64,000 nt of DNA, from assembly GCF_022539595.1 (NCBI RefSeq), contig NC_072771.1, positions 10,820,488-10,884,487 of the forward strand. The letters are read 5' to 3'. Numbering within the stretch: position 1 is the first letter of the stretch; each line of letters starts with the position of its first letter. Source of the DNA: Amphiprion ocellaris. Its lineage: Eukaryota; Chordata; Actinopteri; Pomacentridae. Positions 52,976 through 63,189 of this stretch are shown here, piece after piece. Both the position numbers and the translations under genes were made by a program. Under the pieces are notes generated by a model. It saw only the letters and a list, made by a program, of their open reading frames with translations, was not told the origin of the DNA and did not search any database.

Positions 52976-53020
52976 TTCATAAAGTGCTTTATGAATAAAT
53001 TTGATTTGATTTGAAAAAAT
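52976..53020 (+). repeat. LINE tail fragment
   Basis: AAAGTGCTTTATGAATAAAT followed by TTGAT repeats, a short LINE 3' tail adjoining the LINE 5' end. Confidence 0.55.
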
Positions 53021-53475
53021 TCCTACATTTTTTGTAAACACTGCCTGACTAAACTTAGTCTGTTGCATAAAATTTTCAAATGTAATTACTCACTGTTTTA
53101 ACATAGTTATAAAATATAAATTGTGGTAGGAAGAGAAGGAAGATACCTGGATAAAATGGAACTGTAAAAAGAGAAACCTCATACCTTTGGTTAATGCATC
53201 ATGCAACAATGTCCTTTGGGATGTGTAGATGGGTTGATTGGTGAAAGCAGGGGGTTGTCCCCACTTTGTATTCCCCTCTCATCATGCCTATTTCAAGACT
53301 CTCCATCACCAGGCATATTGGATTTAAAAAAAAAAAAAAAAGTTGACAAATCTAACCTTGACATGACTAAAGTGATATTACTGGTGAACTCCATCATCTT
53401 TTCCTAGTGTTGGTCTTATTCTGGTGTAACCTCACACTGTCTAGTATTACACTGTAATACCTCAAACAGATACCA
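53021..53475. other. Unassigned
   Basis: Contains an A16 run at 53326. No feature recognised. Confidence 0.35.
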
Positions 53476-54043
53476 CATTAAAACAATCTGCCTAATATTG
53501 TGTGTCCCATTCATGTTGTCTGAATCACTCTGGCCCATCAAGGCCTGGACTCCACATGGAGTAGACTTGTTTTTCCAGCACATCCCAGAGATGCTTGATC
53601 TGATTGAAATCTGGAGAATTTGGAGTCAGTACCTTGAATTCTTTGTCATGTTCAAACCACTCCTGAACAATGTTTGTGGTGAGGCAAAGTGTATTACCCT
53701 GATGAAAAATGCTACTGCTAATAGGAAATACTGCTGCTATGAAGGGGTGTACAGTTGTGCTCATAAGTTTACATACCCTGGCAGAATTTATGATTTCTTG
53801 GTCATTTTTCAGAGAATATGAATGATAACACAAAAACTTTTCATTCACGCATGGTAAGTGGTTGGGTGAAGCCATTTATTATCAGACAACTGTATTTACT
53901 CTTTTTAAATCATATTGACAACAGAAACTACTCAAATGACCCTGATCAAAAGTTTACATATCCCAGTTTTTAATACTGTGTATTCCCTCCTTTAACATCA
54001 ATGACAGCTTGAAGTCTTTTATGGTAGTTGTAGATGAGGGTCT

Positions 54044-54670
54044 TTATTTTGTCAGATGGTAAAGCTGCCCATTCTTCTTGGCAAAAAGCCTCCAGCTCCT
54101 GTAAATTCTTGGGCTGCCTTGCATGAACTGCTTGAGATCTCCCCAGAGTGGCTCAATGATATTGAGGTCAGGAGACTGAGATGGCCACTCCAGAACCTTT
54201 ACTTTATTCCGTTGTAGCCACTGACAGGTAGACTTGGCCTTGTGCTTTGGATCGTTGTCATGTTGGAACATCCAAGTATGTCCCATGCGCAGCTTCCGGG
54301 CTGATGAGTGCAAGTTTTCCTCCAGTATTTTCTGATAACATGCTGCATTCATCTTGTCATCAATTTTTACCAAGTTTCCTGTGCCTCTGTAGCTCATACA
54401 TCCCCAAAACATCAGCGATCCACCTCCGTGTTTCATAGTAGGGATTGTGTAATTCTCATTATAGGCCTTGTTTACTCCTCTCCAAGTGTAGCGTTTATGG
54501 TTGTGGCCAAAAAGTTCAATTTTGGTCTCATCACTCCAAATGACTTTGTTCCAGAAGTTTTGAGGCTTGTCTCTGTGCTGTTTGGCATATTGTAAGCGGG
54601 ATGCTTTGTGGCATTTGCGTAGTAACGGCTTTCTTCTGGCGACTTGACCATGGAGCCCATTTTTGTTCAA
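54044..54670 (-). pseudogene. Tc1 transposase catalytic domain (DD34E residues kept)
   Basis: 208 residues: IWSDETKIELFGHNHKRYTW (first D), MFQHDNDPKHKAKSTCQWLQ (second D), WPSQSPDLNIIEPLWGDLKQ (E). The frame slips near the C-terminus. The helix-turn-helix domain is in another frame upstream (54700-54969), so a single frameshift near 54680 separates them. Confidence 0.93.
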
Positions 54671-54699
54671 GTGCCTCCTTATTGGGCATCTTGAAACAG

Positions 54700-54969
54700 C
54701 TACACCAGTTTTTTCAGAGACTCCTGTATTTCAGTTGAAGTTATTTGTGGGTTTTTCTTTGCATCCTGAGCAATTTTTCTGGCAGCTGTGGCTGAAATTT
54801 TTGTTGGTCTACCTGACCGTGGTTTGGTTTCAACAGAACCCCTCAGTTTCCACTTCTTAATTAATGTTTGAACCCTGCTGATAGGCATTTTCAGATCCTT
54901 GGATATCTTTTTATATCCCTTTCCTGTTTTATACAGCTCAATTACCTTTTCCCACAGATCCTTTGACAA
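54700..54969 (-). pseudogene. Tc1 transposase DNA-binding domain
   Basis: 89 residues: MSKDLWEKVIELYKTGKGYK, SRVQTLIKKWKLRGSVETKP, RSGRPTKIS hinge and a second helix-turn-helix. Starts at a natural Tc1 ATG. Ends at a stop from the frameshift. Confidence 0.92.
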
Positions 54970-55670
54970 TTCTTTTGCTTTCCCCCATGATTTAGAAGCC
55001 AGAAACGTCAGTGCAGCACTGGATGAAAGATGAAGGGCCTGTCAAGAGACCAGAAACTCACGGACCTTTCATACACACACAGATTACAAGCAAATGATCA
55101 CAGGTGAGGATGGTTATCTTTAGTAGCCATTCAAACCCGTTTGTGTCAACTTGTGTGCCTGTTATCAGGCCAAACCTCCAGGGTATGTAAACTTTTGATC
55201 AGGGCCATTTGGGTACTTTCTATTGTCATTATAATTTAAAAAGAATAAACACAGTTGTTTGATAATTTAAAAAAAAACTATAGCACAACACTAACCATGA
55301 GTGAAAGAAAGGTTTTTGTGTTATCATTCATATTCTCTGAAAAATGGCCAAGAAATCATAAATTCTGCCAGGGTATGTAAACTTATGAGCACAACTGTAT
55401 ATGGTTTTGTAGCAATGTCTTGGTAGGTGCTACATATCAAAGTAACATCTACATGTATGCCAGGATCCAAGGTTTCAGAAGTGGCACATTGCTCAGATCA
55501 TCACGCTGACTCCACCAGCTTGTGTTGTTTGCACAGTGCATCCTGCTGCTATTTCTTCCCTAGATAAATAACACAGCTGCACCCAGTCATTTACATGATG
55601 TAAAACAAAACTATCAGACCAGACCACCTCATTACTCCATGCTCCAGAAGGTGATCTGACCCAGTATATA

Positions 55671-56640
55671 TATATATATGTGTGTGTAAATACATGAAAT
55701 ATCAAGAAGGACTGCATATATTCATTCCTATTTATTCCCATGAAAGGTTTTGTATAGGACTTCCACAGAGCGAGAGAAACTGAGTCATTCCCTGGCTGAG
55801 CTGGTTGACAATGTTCACATTTTATACAATCATAAGCAAGTTTAACATAGTGTTAACTTTTCATGCTTGACAGTATATTATATTAATATATGTAATATTT
55901 CTAAAGCATACCATGTTGGGATGGAAAACCAAGAGATAAATAATCAGAAGTGTGCAAAAGGACAGTAAACTCGTGGAAATAACAAGAATAGTCCAGAGGA
56001 GAACAGAGATGGATGAGTCCACGAGAGTTTAGAAATTTGTCAGAATTAATTCAATTCCTGAATATCTATCCATTAAAAGTTAAGGGGAAACTGAAATCTT
56101 TCATCTGTTAATGTTCTAGGCTTTGCCTAATATTCCTGCCTCTATTTGGTGTGCATTCATTCAAATTCAACATTCATACCAAAGCAATCTGATTCTGCCC
56201 TGATCCTTGGTGAGTTTCTCATTTGTGTGGTTTTTCAACCATTCTTCTTAGGCAGTGGAACAGCAAAACAACAGCTGGGCTCCATAACTGACAGGAACAG
56301 AAGCAAGGCGTCCATTAGTATTTGTGGTGATGGATGTTTCCTGAGAGCGGAGAGTGTAACCGACAGTTTACTTGTTTATTCATACCCAACCTATAACAAT
56401 TCATAGCTGTGACAGGAGCATGTGGACAGACACTCCATAGCTAAGTGCTGTTGGGGGAGGGAGATTTAAGAAAGGTTTCTCAATGTCCAACTATAGCAAT
56501 CTTATCTAAAGCACGAAGAGCTAACTTAATTTTTGCTGAATTTGAGAATAGATGACATCAAATAAAAAATTAAATGTCTGTGCACATTATGTACATTTTC
56601 AAATTCAACCAAATGTTGCTTTACTTTTTTGCATTAATAG
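55671..56640. other. Unassigned
   Basis: AT repeats at 55662-55685. No gene seen; small frames lack homology. Confidence 0.35.
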
Positions 56641-56689
56641 ATTTTTTTTCTGTTTGTTTTTTCGGGGGTTTTTTTTGTTTGTTTTGTTT

Positions 56690-56835
56690 TGTTTTGGTTT
56701 TTTGGGGGTGTTGGGGTGGGGGTGGGGGGTCAGTTGGAGTCCCCGTGTACAGGGCACAACTGATTTGTTCTTTGATGTCTCTTAGTTATGCTGCTATATG
56801 CCTAGGCTGCTGGGGGACCTGCTGTGTGTGCGTGT
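56690..56835 (+). repeat. L2 3'-UTR fragment
   Basis: TTAGTTATGCTGCTATATGC, CTAGGCTGCTGGGGGACCT matches 51230-51280 of the L2 piece. Preceded by a T/G-rich tract (56640-56730). Confidence 0.75.
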
Positions 56836-56920
56836 GCGTGTGTGTCATTCTTAAGCTGTTAGAGTCTGCTTTCATCACAGTCAAGTTTTATTTTTATTTG
56901 TGCTATCAAACGATTAAAAT

Positions 56921-57309
56921 CCATCCATCCATCCATTATCTATACACCGCTTAATCCTCACTAGGGTCGCGGGGGGGGGGGGGGGGGGGGGGGGGGGCTG
57001 GAGCCTATCCCAGCTGACTCGGGCGAAGGCAGGGGACACCCTAGACAGGTCGCCAGTCTGTCGCAGGGCCACATACAAAGACAAACAAGCACTCTCACAT
57101 TCACACCTATGGGCAATTTAGAATAATCAATTAACCTCAGCATATTTTTGGACTGTGGGAGGAAGCCGGAGTACCCGGAGAGAACCCACGCATGCACAGG
57201 GAGAACATGCAAACTCCATGCAGAAAGATCCCGGGAAAGCCGGGACGCAAACCAGGGACCTTCTTGCTGCAAGGCGAAAGTGCTAACCACTACACCACTG
57301 TGCAGCCCT
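56921..57309 (-). mobile_element. tRNA-headed SINE with 12-bp target duplication
   Basis: Reverse-oriented copy of the family at 6129: CATCCATCCATCC tail at the left, CTGTCGCAGGGCC, GACTGTGGGAGGAAGCCGGA, head ending CACTGTGCAGCCC. AACGATTAAAAT at 56909-56920 and 57310-57321 is the target duplication. Holds a G27 run (56971-56997). Confidence 0.93.
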
Positions 57310-57751
57310 AACGATTAAAATGTTTAATCAGATTAATCACAGAGTTGTTGTGGATTAATTTTGATTAGTCACAGTTAAATATAATTTATTTTTAATCTGT
57401 ATTAATCGCAATTCATTTTGCATGATGAAAGGGGGAGATCGGTGGAGCAGAGAGGATGGGGACACCAAGTGTGTCGTGGATGCAGTGCAGTCAGACCATT
57501 ATGGCTTGAGAACGGCAGGCTGAAGACAGGTCGGGGACCGGTAGAAATATGGGATGTCTATGATCTGGCAACATGTAGATGAATGAACCAGGATTTTGTT
57601 GAAGGACGTGATTTCGTGCAGGTGAGCCGATCCCCACAGCTGTCTCCAATAGCTGCAATAGAGGGCTCTCAGTGGTGGGGGAGACTGAGAGAGAGAGAGA
57701 GAAAGAGAAAGAGGGAGCCAGGCAGGGGCTGAAGCGGGAATTCTGACACAA

Positions 57752-58217
57752 TGTAACAAAATATTTAACTGCTGCTGATAAACCATGACTGTGTGACAGC
57801 TCACCTGCCTGAGGAGAAGAAAGGTACACAGTGTGACTGGCTTTTAGATCCTGATAGATCCTTGTTCATGTTAGGGATAATTTATTGATAAATAATAAAG
57901 TTACTGCTGTTGCTCTGTGCATAAATGTGCGCACTGCTCTCTCTTTGGAGACACTCCTGGATTCTTTTGTCATCAGACGTAGGTATTTAATGAACTCAAA
58001 AAAAATGTCCTAAGCAGCTGGAAACTAAACTTCAATTTTGTGTGTGACAGCTCACCTGTCTGATGAGAAGACATAGTCTGACAGTGTGACTTTCCGTTTG
58101 ACCCTGTCTCGGACTGATCTGCTCTCATAGCAATTAAATTGAATTACTGGTGCTTTTTTTTCCACTTGTGTGAATGCACACAGCTCTCTCTCTTCGGAGA
58201 CATGTGGATCATACTGT
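57752..58217 (+). repeat. Left arm of a long imperfect inverted repeat
   Basis: Two tandem, related units (57752-57965 and 57997-58217), each with GTGACAGCTCACCTG near its start. Both pair in reverse with units at 58443-58970. Confidence 0.7.
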
Positions 58218-58368
58218 TGTCTATCCATAAGATTGCCAGAGTGACTTTTATGGAAAGGTGATCGGGTACACATTCAGGCATGTTCAGCCCCAATTCAGCC
58301 TTAATCCATAGAAATAAAACTTGTCTGTGATGAAAGCAGACTCTAACAGCTTAAAAATAATGATACTC

Positions 58369-58369
58369 A

Positions 58370-58418
<49 letters not shown>
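58369..58418. repeat. (CA)n microsatellite
   Basis: About 25 uninterrupted CA units in the spacer between the inverted arms. Confidence 0.97.
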
Positions 58419-58419
<1 letters not shown>

Positions 58420-58442
58420 CACCGTCACCAAATCAAACAGCA

Positions 58443-58970
58443 GCAGGATCCGTCTTCAAAGAAAGATAGTTGTGTGCATTTGTGCAAGTGGAACAACAGC
58501 ACCAGTAACTTTTTTAAATACATAGAATTATGGATTATCCATGACACAACATGGAGAGAGGATCACTTTGGGCCAGGGATCTGATGGAAAGTCCCAGTCT
58601 ATAGGCCTACTTGTCTTCATATCTGGCAGGTAAGCTGTGACACACAGAATGACAGTTTAATTTCCAGCTGTTTAGGACTTTTTCTTCATAGTTTATTACA
58701 TTCCTGGAGCATCAGACAGTGGTAGGATCTAGAAGCATTTCCAAAAAGACACAGTTGCATGCATTTCTTCAACTTCATTTAACAATTTTAATTATAAGTT
58801 ATCCTGACATGAAGAAATAATTCATCAGGATCTAAAAGCAAATACTATGTGTATTTTCCTTAACCTCACTAGTGACCTGTCACACACAGAGGGACATTTT
58901 TTTAGTCAGAGTTAAATATTTTGTTACACTGCTGCTGTTCTCCGATGAGTCCTAAACTTTATAGTTTCAC
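58443..58970 (-). repeat. Right arm of the long imperfect inverted repeat
   Basis: In reverse it reads TAACAAAATATTTAACTCTG, GCTTTTAGATCCTGATGA, and CAGCTGGAAATTAAAC and TTACTGGTGCTGTTGTTCCA, matching the left arm in mirror order. Confidence 0.7.
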
Positions 58971-59102
58971 TTGGCCTGCCCATTCTGTAAAACATAATGG
59001 TCTGGCTACATCACACTATCATTCTGCGACAGGGGGGAAAAAACATTCATGAACCTGTCATCATGTCTGAAAGGAGCATACGATTGCCAGCGCAACCTTT
59101 AC

Positions 59103-59286
59103 AGCAGTGGTTACCAACCTTTTTCAAGCCAAAGATTACTTTTCATGTCAGACAAAAAGCAAAGATCTACCATCCATTTTTGCTACGCCCTCCACTTCTG
59201 ACACTAGATAGTGGCAGGCTCTCTCTCCCTCTCTTCCTCTCTCCCTGTAGGTGGGCGTGTAGTGGTGTGTGGCGGCATGAGACAGG
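59103..59286. repeat. Possible hAT terminus
   Basis: CAGTGGTTACCAACCTTTTT is the usual start of many hAT elements. Its partner is not found in the window. Confidence 0.4.
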
Positions 59287-60294
59287 CAGAGGTGGGTAGT
59301 AACGACTTACATTTACTCCGTTACATGTACTTGAGTAATTTTTTGAAAAAATTTACTTCTGAGAGTAGTTTTACTCTGCCATACTTTTAACTTTTACTTA
59401 AGTAGATTTGTGAAGAAGAAACGCTACTCTGATTCCGTCACACTTGGCTACACTCGGCTCGTTACTTTTTTACTTACCACATTAGATATGGTTTATTTTG
59501 CCGGAGAGATGTCCCCAGCGGATCTACCGCATGACTGTGTTTCACCAATCAGACGAAGCAACAATAATAACGTGACTGTTTGACCAGACGTCACCCTGCG
59601 ATCACATGACCTCATACGAACTTTGATGGCATAGCGGCACAAACTCTACACACGTAGCTGAGATGGAATGAAAAAACAAGTATTTTCGAGAAATTTGATC
59701 TTGCTTCGGAGTCCGACAACATTAGCATAGCATTAGCATGGATATCTCCATGTTCGGCTTTCATTTTCTGTTTACTTACACGGGCGAAGTGAAGCATGAC
59801 GCCATGCTTGATAGGTCCGCGTGACACATGTGCCCCCACGTGGGGGGAGGTTGAAATACAGCATGCACATACAGTCTATGAGCATGCAGTATATCTTGTC
59901 GCTGGAAGTAGTTTGCACTGTTCAAGCATACAAACGTTACCTTACTACAGGTATTTGTTTCAAAAGCTTTATGTTGTGAAAAACTGAGATTTGGAAATTT
60001 GTGTTTCTTGGCGTTTTGTAAAGATGCTGTTTATTTTTGCTTTTTTAAAATTTTATTATTTAGAAATACCAGAATTTGCACATTATTTTACATTTTTGTC
60101 TGATCACATCATTTCTAAAAAAAATAAATAAATCAGACTTTACAATCAGTTACTCAGTACTTCAGTAGTCTTTTCACCAAATACTTTTTTACTCTTTTTT
60201 TTGGATGACTACTTTTTACTTCTACTTGAGTGATATTATTTTGAAGTAATGTTACTCTTACTTGAGTACAATTTTTGGCTTCTACCCACCTCTG
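59287..60294. mobile_element. Non-autonomous hAT-like element
   Basis: Ends are inverted: CAGAGGTGGGTAGTAACG at the left and CAGAGGTGGGTAGAAGCC from the right. A TACTTGAGTAA-type motif recurs inside. This is a common fish element with no coding capacity. Flanks share only GAGA. Confidence 0.75.
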
Positions 60295-60299
60295 GAGAA

Positions 60300-61062
60300 G
60301 TTCTGTCTATTGATAATCAGGACTGATTACTGCCTGATGGGGATGGTCTGCGGCAACTACTCTTCATCAACATAAAAGCCAGATGCAGTCACCGCTCTTC
60401 GCTGGACCGTTAAACAGTCAAGTTAGTGTTGAATCTTGTTTTGCATCTAGCTTCTGGGAAAACTATTGTTCTAATCGTGTTTTTGTCTCACAGTTCTGGA
60501 TGCCCGTCTGGTCTGCAAAAGCCTGCCCCTGGAAATCCTCTGTCTGCCCCGTTCATCGTCTGGACCACCCGAAAGACCTACACCACACTTCCTCCAGCCA
60601 CAGCATCTGTCTCGTCTCCTCCATCACACCAGAACTCCCTACCAGTTAAATTCCCCATTTTGTTGCCTAGTGTTAACTTTAGTGTTGTTAACTTTCCATG
60701 CCATTCTGTTAGCATTAGCTTCTGCCTGCCACAGCCGGCACACTTTTAGTTTTGGTTTCTTATCAGAGTAGTGTCCGCCATTCTGGCGTTTAGATTCCTG
60801 TTTTCCTCCTGTTAGCTCTCCTGCCCTGGTCGTACTAGGTACGGGTTAGCCCTGTCTTGTTAGTTTTGTGATTCAGTTAGTTATAGTATTCTGCAGCCAC
60901 TCCTAGCAGCTTTTCTGTTCCTATTTGGCTCTGCTTCATGGAATTCGTATTCTGAATTTATTCTTGGGTTTGCTGTAAATCAAAATAAAACCCATTAACT
61001 GCACTCTGGCTGTCGTGTTCTTATTGCCCTGCATGCGAGTCTCTGTGCCAGCATAACACATT
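60300..61062 (+). repeat. Probable solo LTR (Gypsy type)
   Basis: CATAAAAGCC (TATA-like) near 60370, AATAAAACCC poly(A) signal near 60985, GCATGCGAGTCTCTG, and CATAACA at about 61055. No internal region is seen. Confidence 0.6.
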
Positions 61063-61530
61063 TTAGATTTACTTTACAGCTTTTAGATTCTAAAATTTAG
61101 AAATACAGAAATCAATTAATGACTGATGCTATAATGTTTTAGTACCAAAAATATTTTGAACATACATTTGACAGCTGACGTGTAAATTAATATTAGAGTA
61201 GTGAAAATGTTTTTACAAATATGAGCCATTGTTTATATTCATGGCTTAAAGTATTGTGGCATCATGCCGGATTTCCAGTATGCGGCACTGGCGTTTGGCT
61301 TGAAAAAAAAGATCGGACTACTTTGCCAATTGAGTTCGTCTACCAATGAAATGAGGGGAACGCAAGTTTTGCTCTCAACCACACTAATAAATGGGAAGTA
61401 GAGTGGGGGCGGGTCGTAGAAAGATGTTGATATCCAGCTGCAGGTGAGTCCATACAGGAGTGTCATGCAGTTTCACGGAGTTCTGTACTCTGATATCAGA
61501 AGCATAGAGAACAAGACTTAACAAGAAAAG
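61063..61530. other. Unassigned
   Basis: No feature supported. Confidence 0.3.
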
Positions 61531-61539
61531 CACTCAGAG

Positions 61540-61895
61540 TGCAGTATTCCACCAAGGCTGCTCAGTCGTTGTACAATTTCTAACAGATAAGTCAGTAGTA
61601 GGATCACAGTCACGTAATCGTCTGCAGCTGACATAGCGTTCACTTGTTGTCATAGTTACAGTGACTCCATGATGCTATCTCGCAATGATACAGAAATCTT
61701 TAACAAACCCATGGATCCAGACTATAAACCGCATCACTGCCAAAATCTAATCACTTGGTCCTTGTGTCATTTCTGACCTTCCCTGAAAATTTCATCTAAA
61801 TCCGTTTTTCCGCTTTTTTGAGTAATGTTGTGCACAGACAAATAGACGGAGGGACAAACATTCACATAACTCCGCCACGTTCCTTGGCGGAGTAA
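61540..61895 (-). repeat. Interspersed repeat, inverted relative to 21660-21960
   Basis: TGACCTTCCCTGAAAATTTC, CATCTAAATCCG, TTTGAGTAATGTTG, and CTCCGCCACGTTCCTTGGCG. The reverse complement matches 21660-21960 over about 300 bp by eye. A common teleost repeat of unknown class. Confidence 0.75.
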
Positions 61896-62054
61896 AAGTA
61901 AATGGCGCTTCCTGTGGTTGGAGGAGTTAAACAGAGACGCCAAGCCCTTTGGTTGCTGGTACAAAAAACTGAAGGAGCCCAGTGCTTGCTTCTGTACCAT
62001 GTGCTCCAAAAAATAACTCATATACACAACTAGTGGCAAAAAAGTGTTGTGACG

Positions 62055-62660
62055 TCTAGGGCTGGACACAAATGTCCGAATATTCGGTCGTGACGGTGGT
62101 ATCCGAATATTTATTCGGACGTTGCGAGCCGAACCAAATATTCGGATATTCGTCATTAATGGGGCGAATATCCAGAGCCCAGAAATTGCTATTCGGGCCA
62201 GACCTAGTCACGTCATGAGTCAGACCCCAACCATAGAGCTGCTGTCCGCTCTGAAACTCACAACCCATTTATCGGGAGCTTCAGCCATCGCTGAGGTACC
62301 AGCATCAATAACTTACCGGGTTTGTGATTTAAAAATCCGCGTTTGCACGTTCATTGCAAAACAGGACACATGGCATAGCACCAGCATTTAAGAGAAGTCC
62401 TTCAGAAAAGCTCAAAAAAATTGTGTTTTCATTGAATATTGATGAAGCCATTAGCCAGAGCATGGACAACAGTCTTAATGTGCTTATTTGTTTTTTGATG
62501 ATGATGCGGCCAGAGTAACTCAACATCTGGCAAACAGAAATGTGAACACTGCCAATGCCTCAATACTTACAGAAGAAGCAAAAGATGTCAGAAAGAAAGA
62601 AGAAATAGGAAAAAATAAAGATTCAGCTTACCAGTTCTTGTAGCGATGTAAATGTTTTTT
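62055..62660. repeat. hAT-like terminus with tandem ATATTCGG motifs
   Basis: TAGGGCTGGACACAAATGTC, then repeated GAATATTCGG-like words, resembles ends of known hAT/non-autonomous elements. Downstream sequence is not recognised. Confidence 0.4.
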
Positions 62661-63180
62661 TTAATTGAACTGAACTCTAGTTTTCTGTAGTAAACTGCAT
62701 TTGTTTATTTGCTATTTTCTTATTTATTTATGGTTGAGTTACAAGTACTTAGAGCACTTTAATGTTTTTTTAGTTATTATTTGAAATGAACTATAGTTTG
62801 CTGTTATAAACTATATTATTATTTAGTTATTTTATTTTTTGCACTGTAACTGTTTACATAGTTGTATTTCAGAACAATAGTGTGAATGGTGCACATATTG
62901 TTAAAAGGTGAATCAATGTCCTTTTCCATGTCTTTTACTGATTGATTGCTAAACAATATATTTGCACTATGTAGTAGTCAGATGGAGTACCTACCACGAC
63001 CTGCTGAGTTTGCGAAGGCAGATCTCTTCATTTCTTATTAGTTAGCTAGATTTTACCCCGACCCCCACCCAAAAGCAAAAAAGTTAAGGCTTAGGATTAT
63101 TTTTCACTTTAAGCCCTGTATTTTCAACATTCAAAACTGAAGCATCAAATCATGGCAAGAATGGTACACCACAGTGCAAG
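62661..63180. other. Unassigned, AT-rich
   Basis: No feature recognised; probably the untranslated end of the hAT element to the right. Confidence 0.3.
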
Positions 63181-63189
63181 ACAACTCAA

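Larger units (their letters stand above)
53752..55397 (-). mobile_element. Young Tc1-like transposon with intact-looking ends
   Basis: 1646 bp with TA duplicated at 53750-53751 and 55398-55399. Inverted repeats of roughly 100 bp are almost identical (CAGTTGTGCTCATAAGTTTA at both ends). A second, inner pair around ATGTAAACTTTTGATC (53944 and 55184) gives the IR/DR layout of Sleeping Beauty-like Tc1 elements. Transposase is in two overlapping frames. The best-preserved transposon here. Confidence 0.95.
53480..55670. mobile_element. Outer Tc1-like element split by a younger Tc1
   Basis: 53480-53751 (CTGCCTAATATTGTGTGTCC, CAGCACATCCCAGAGATGCT) and 55398-55670 (GTCTTGGTAGGTGCTACATA, CACCCAGTCATTTACATGAT) are consecutive parts of one familiar fish Tc1-type element. 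Minus-strand frame 53525-53875 keeps SPDFNQIKHLWDVLEK, a diverged third catalytic block. Its right half is missing after an AT microsatellite at 55665. Confidence 0.75.
56855..58350. mobile_element. Candidate TTAA-flanked DNA element with about 42-bp inverted ends
   Basis: GCTGTTAGAGTCTGCTTTCA starts the left end and recurs exactly in reverse at the right end; 26 bases match perfectly and about 40 of 42 overall. Both ends are bordered by TTAA (56851-56854 and 58351-58354), the target used by piggyBac and Kolobok elements. No transposase is seen inside, so it would be non-autonomous. A SINE is inserted at 56921-57309. Confidence 0.7.

Noticed and set aside
57491..57829. 112-codon minus-strand frame
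   Set aside because: Ser-rich reading of a GAGA-type low-complexity stretch within the repeat arm; no homology.
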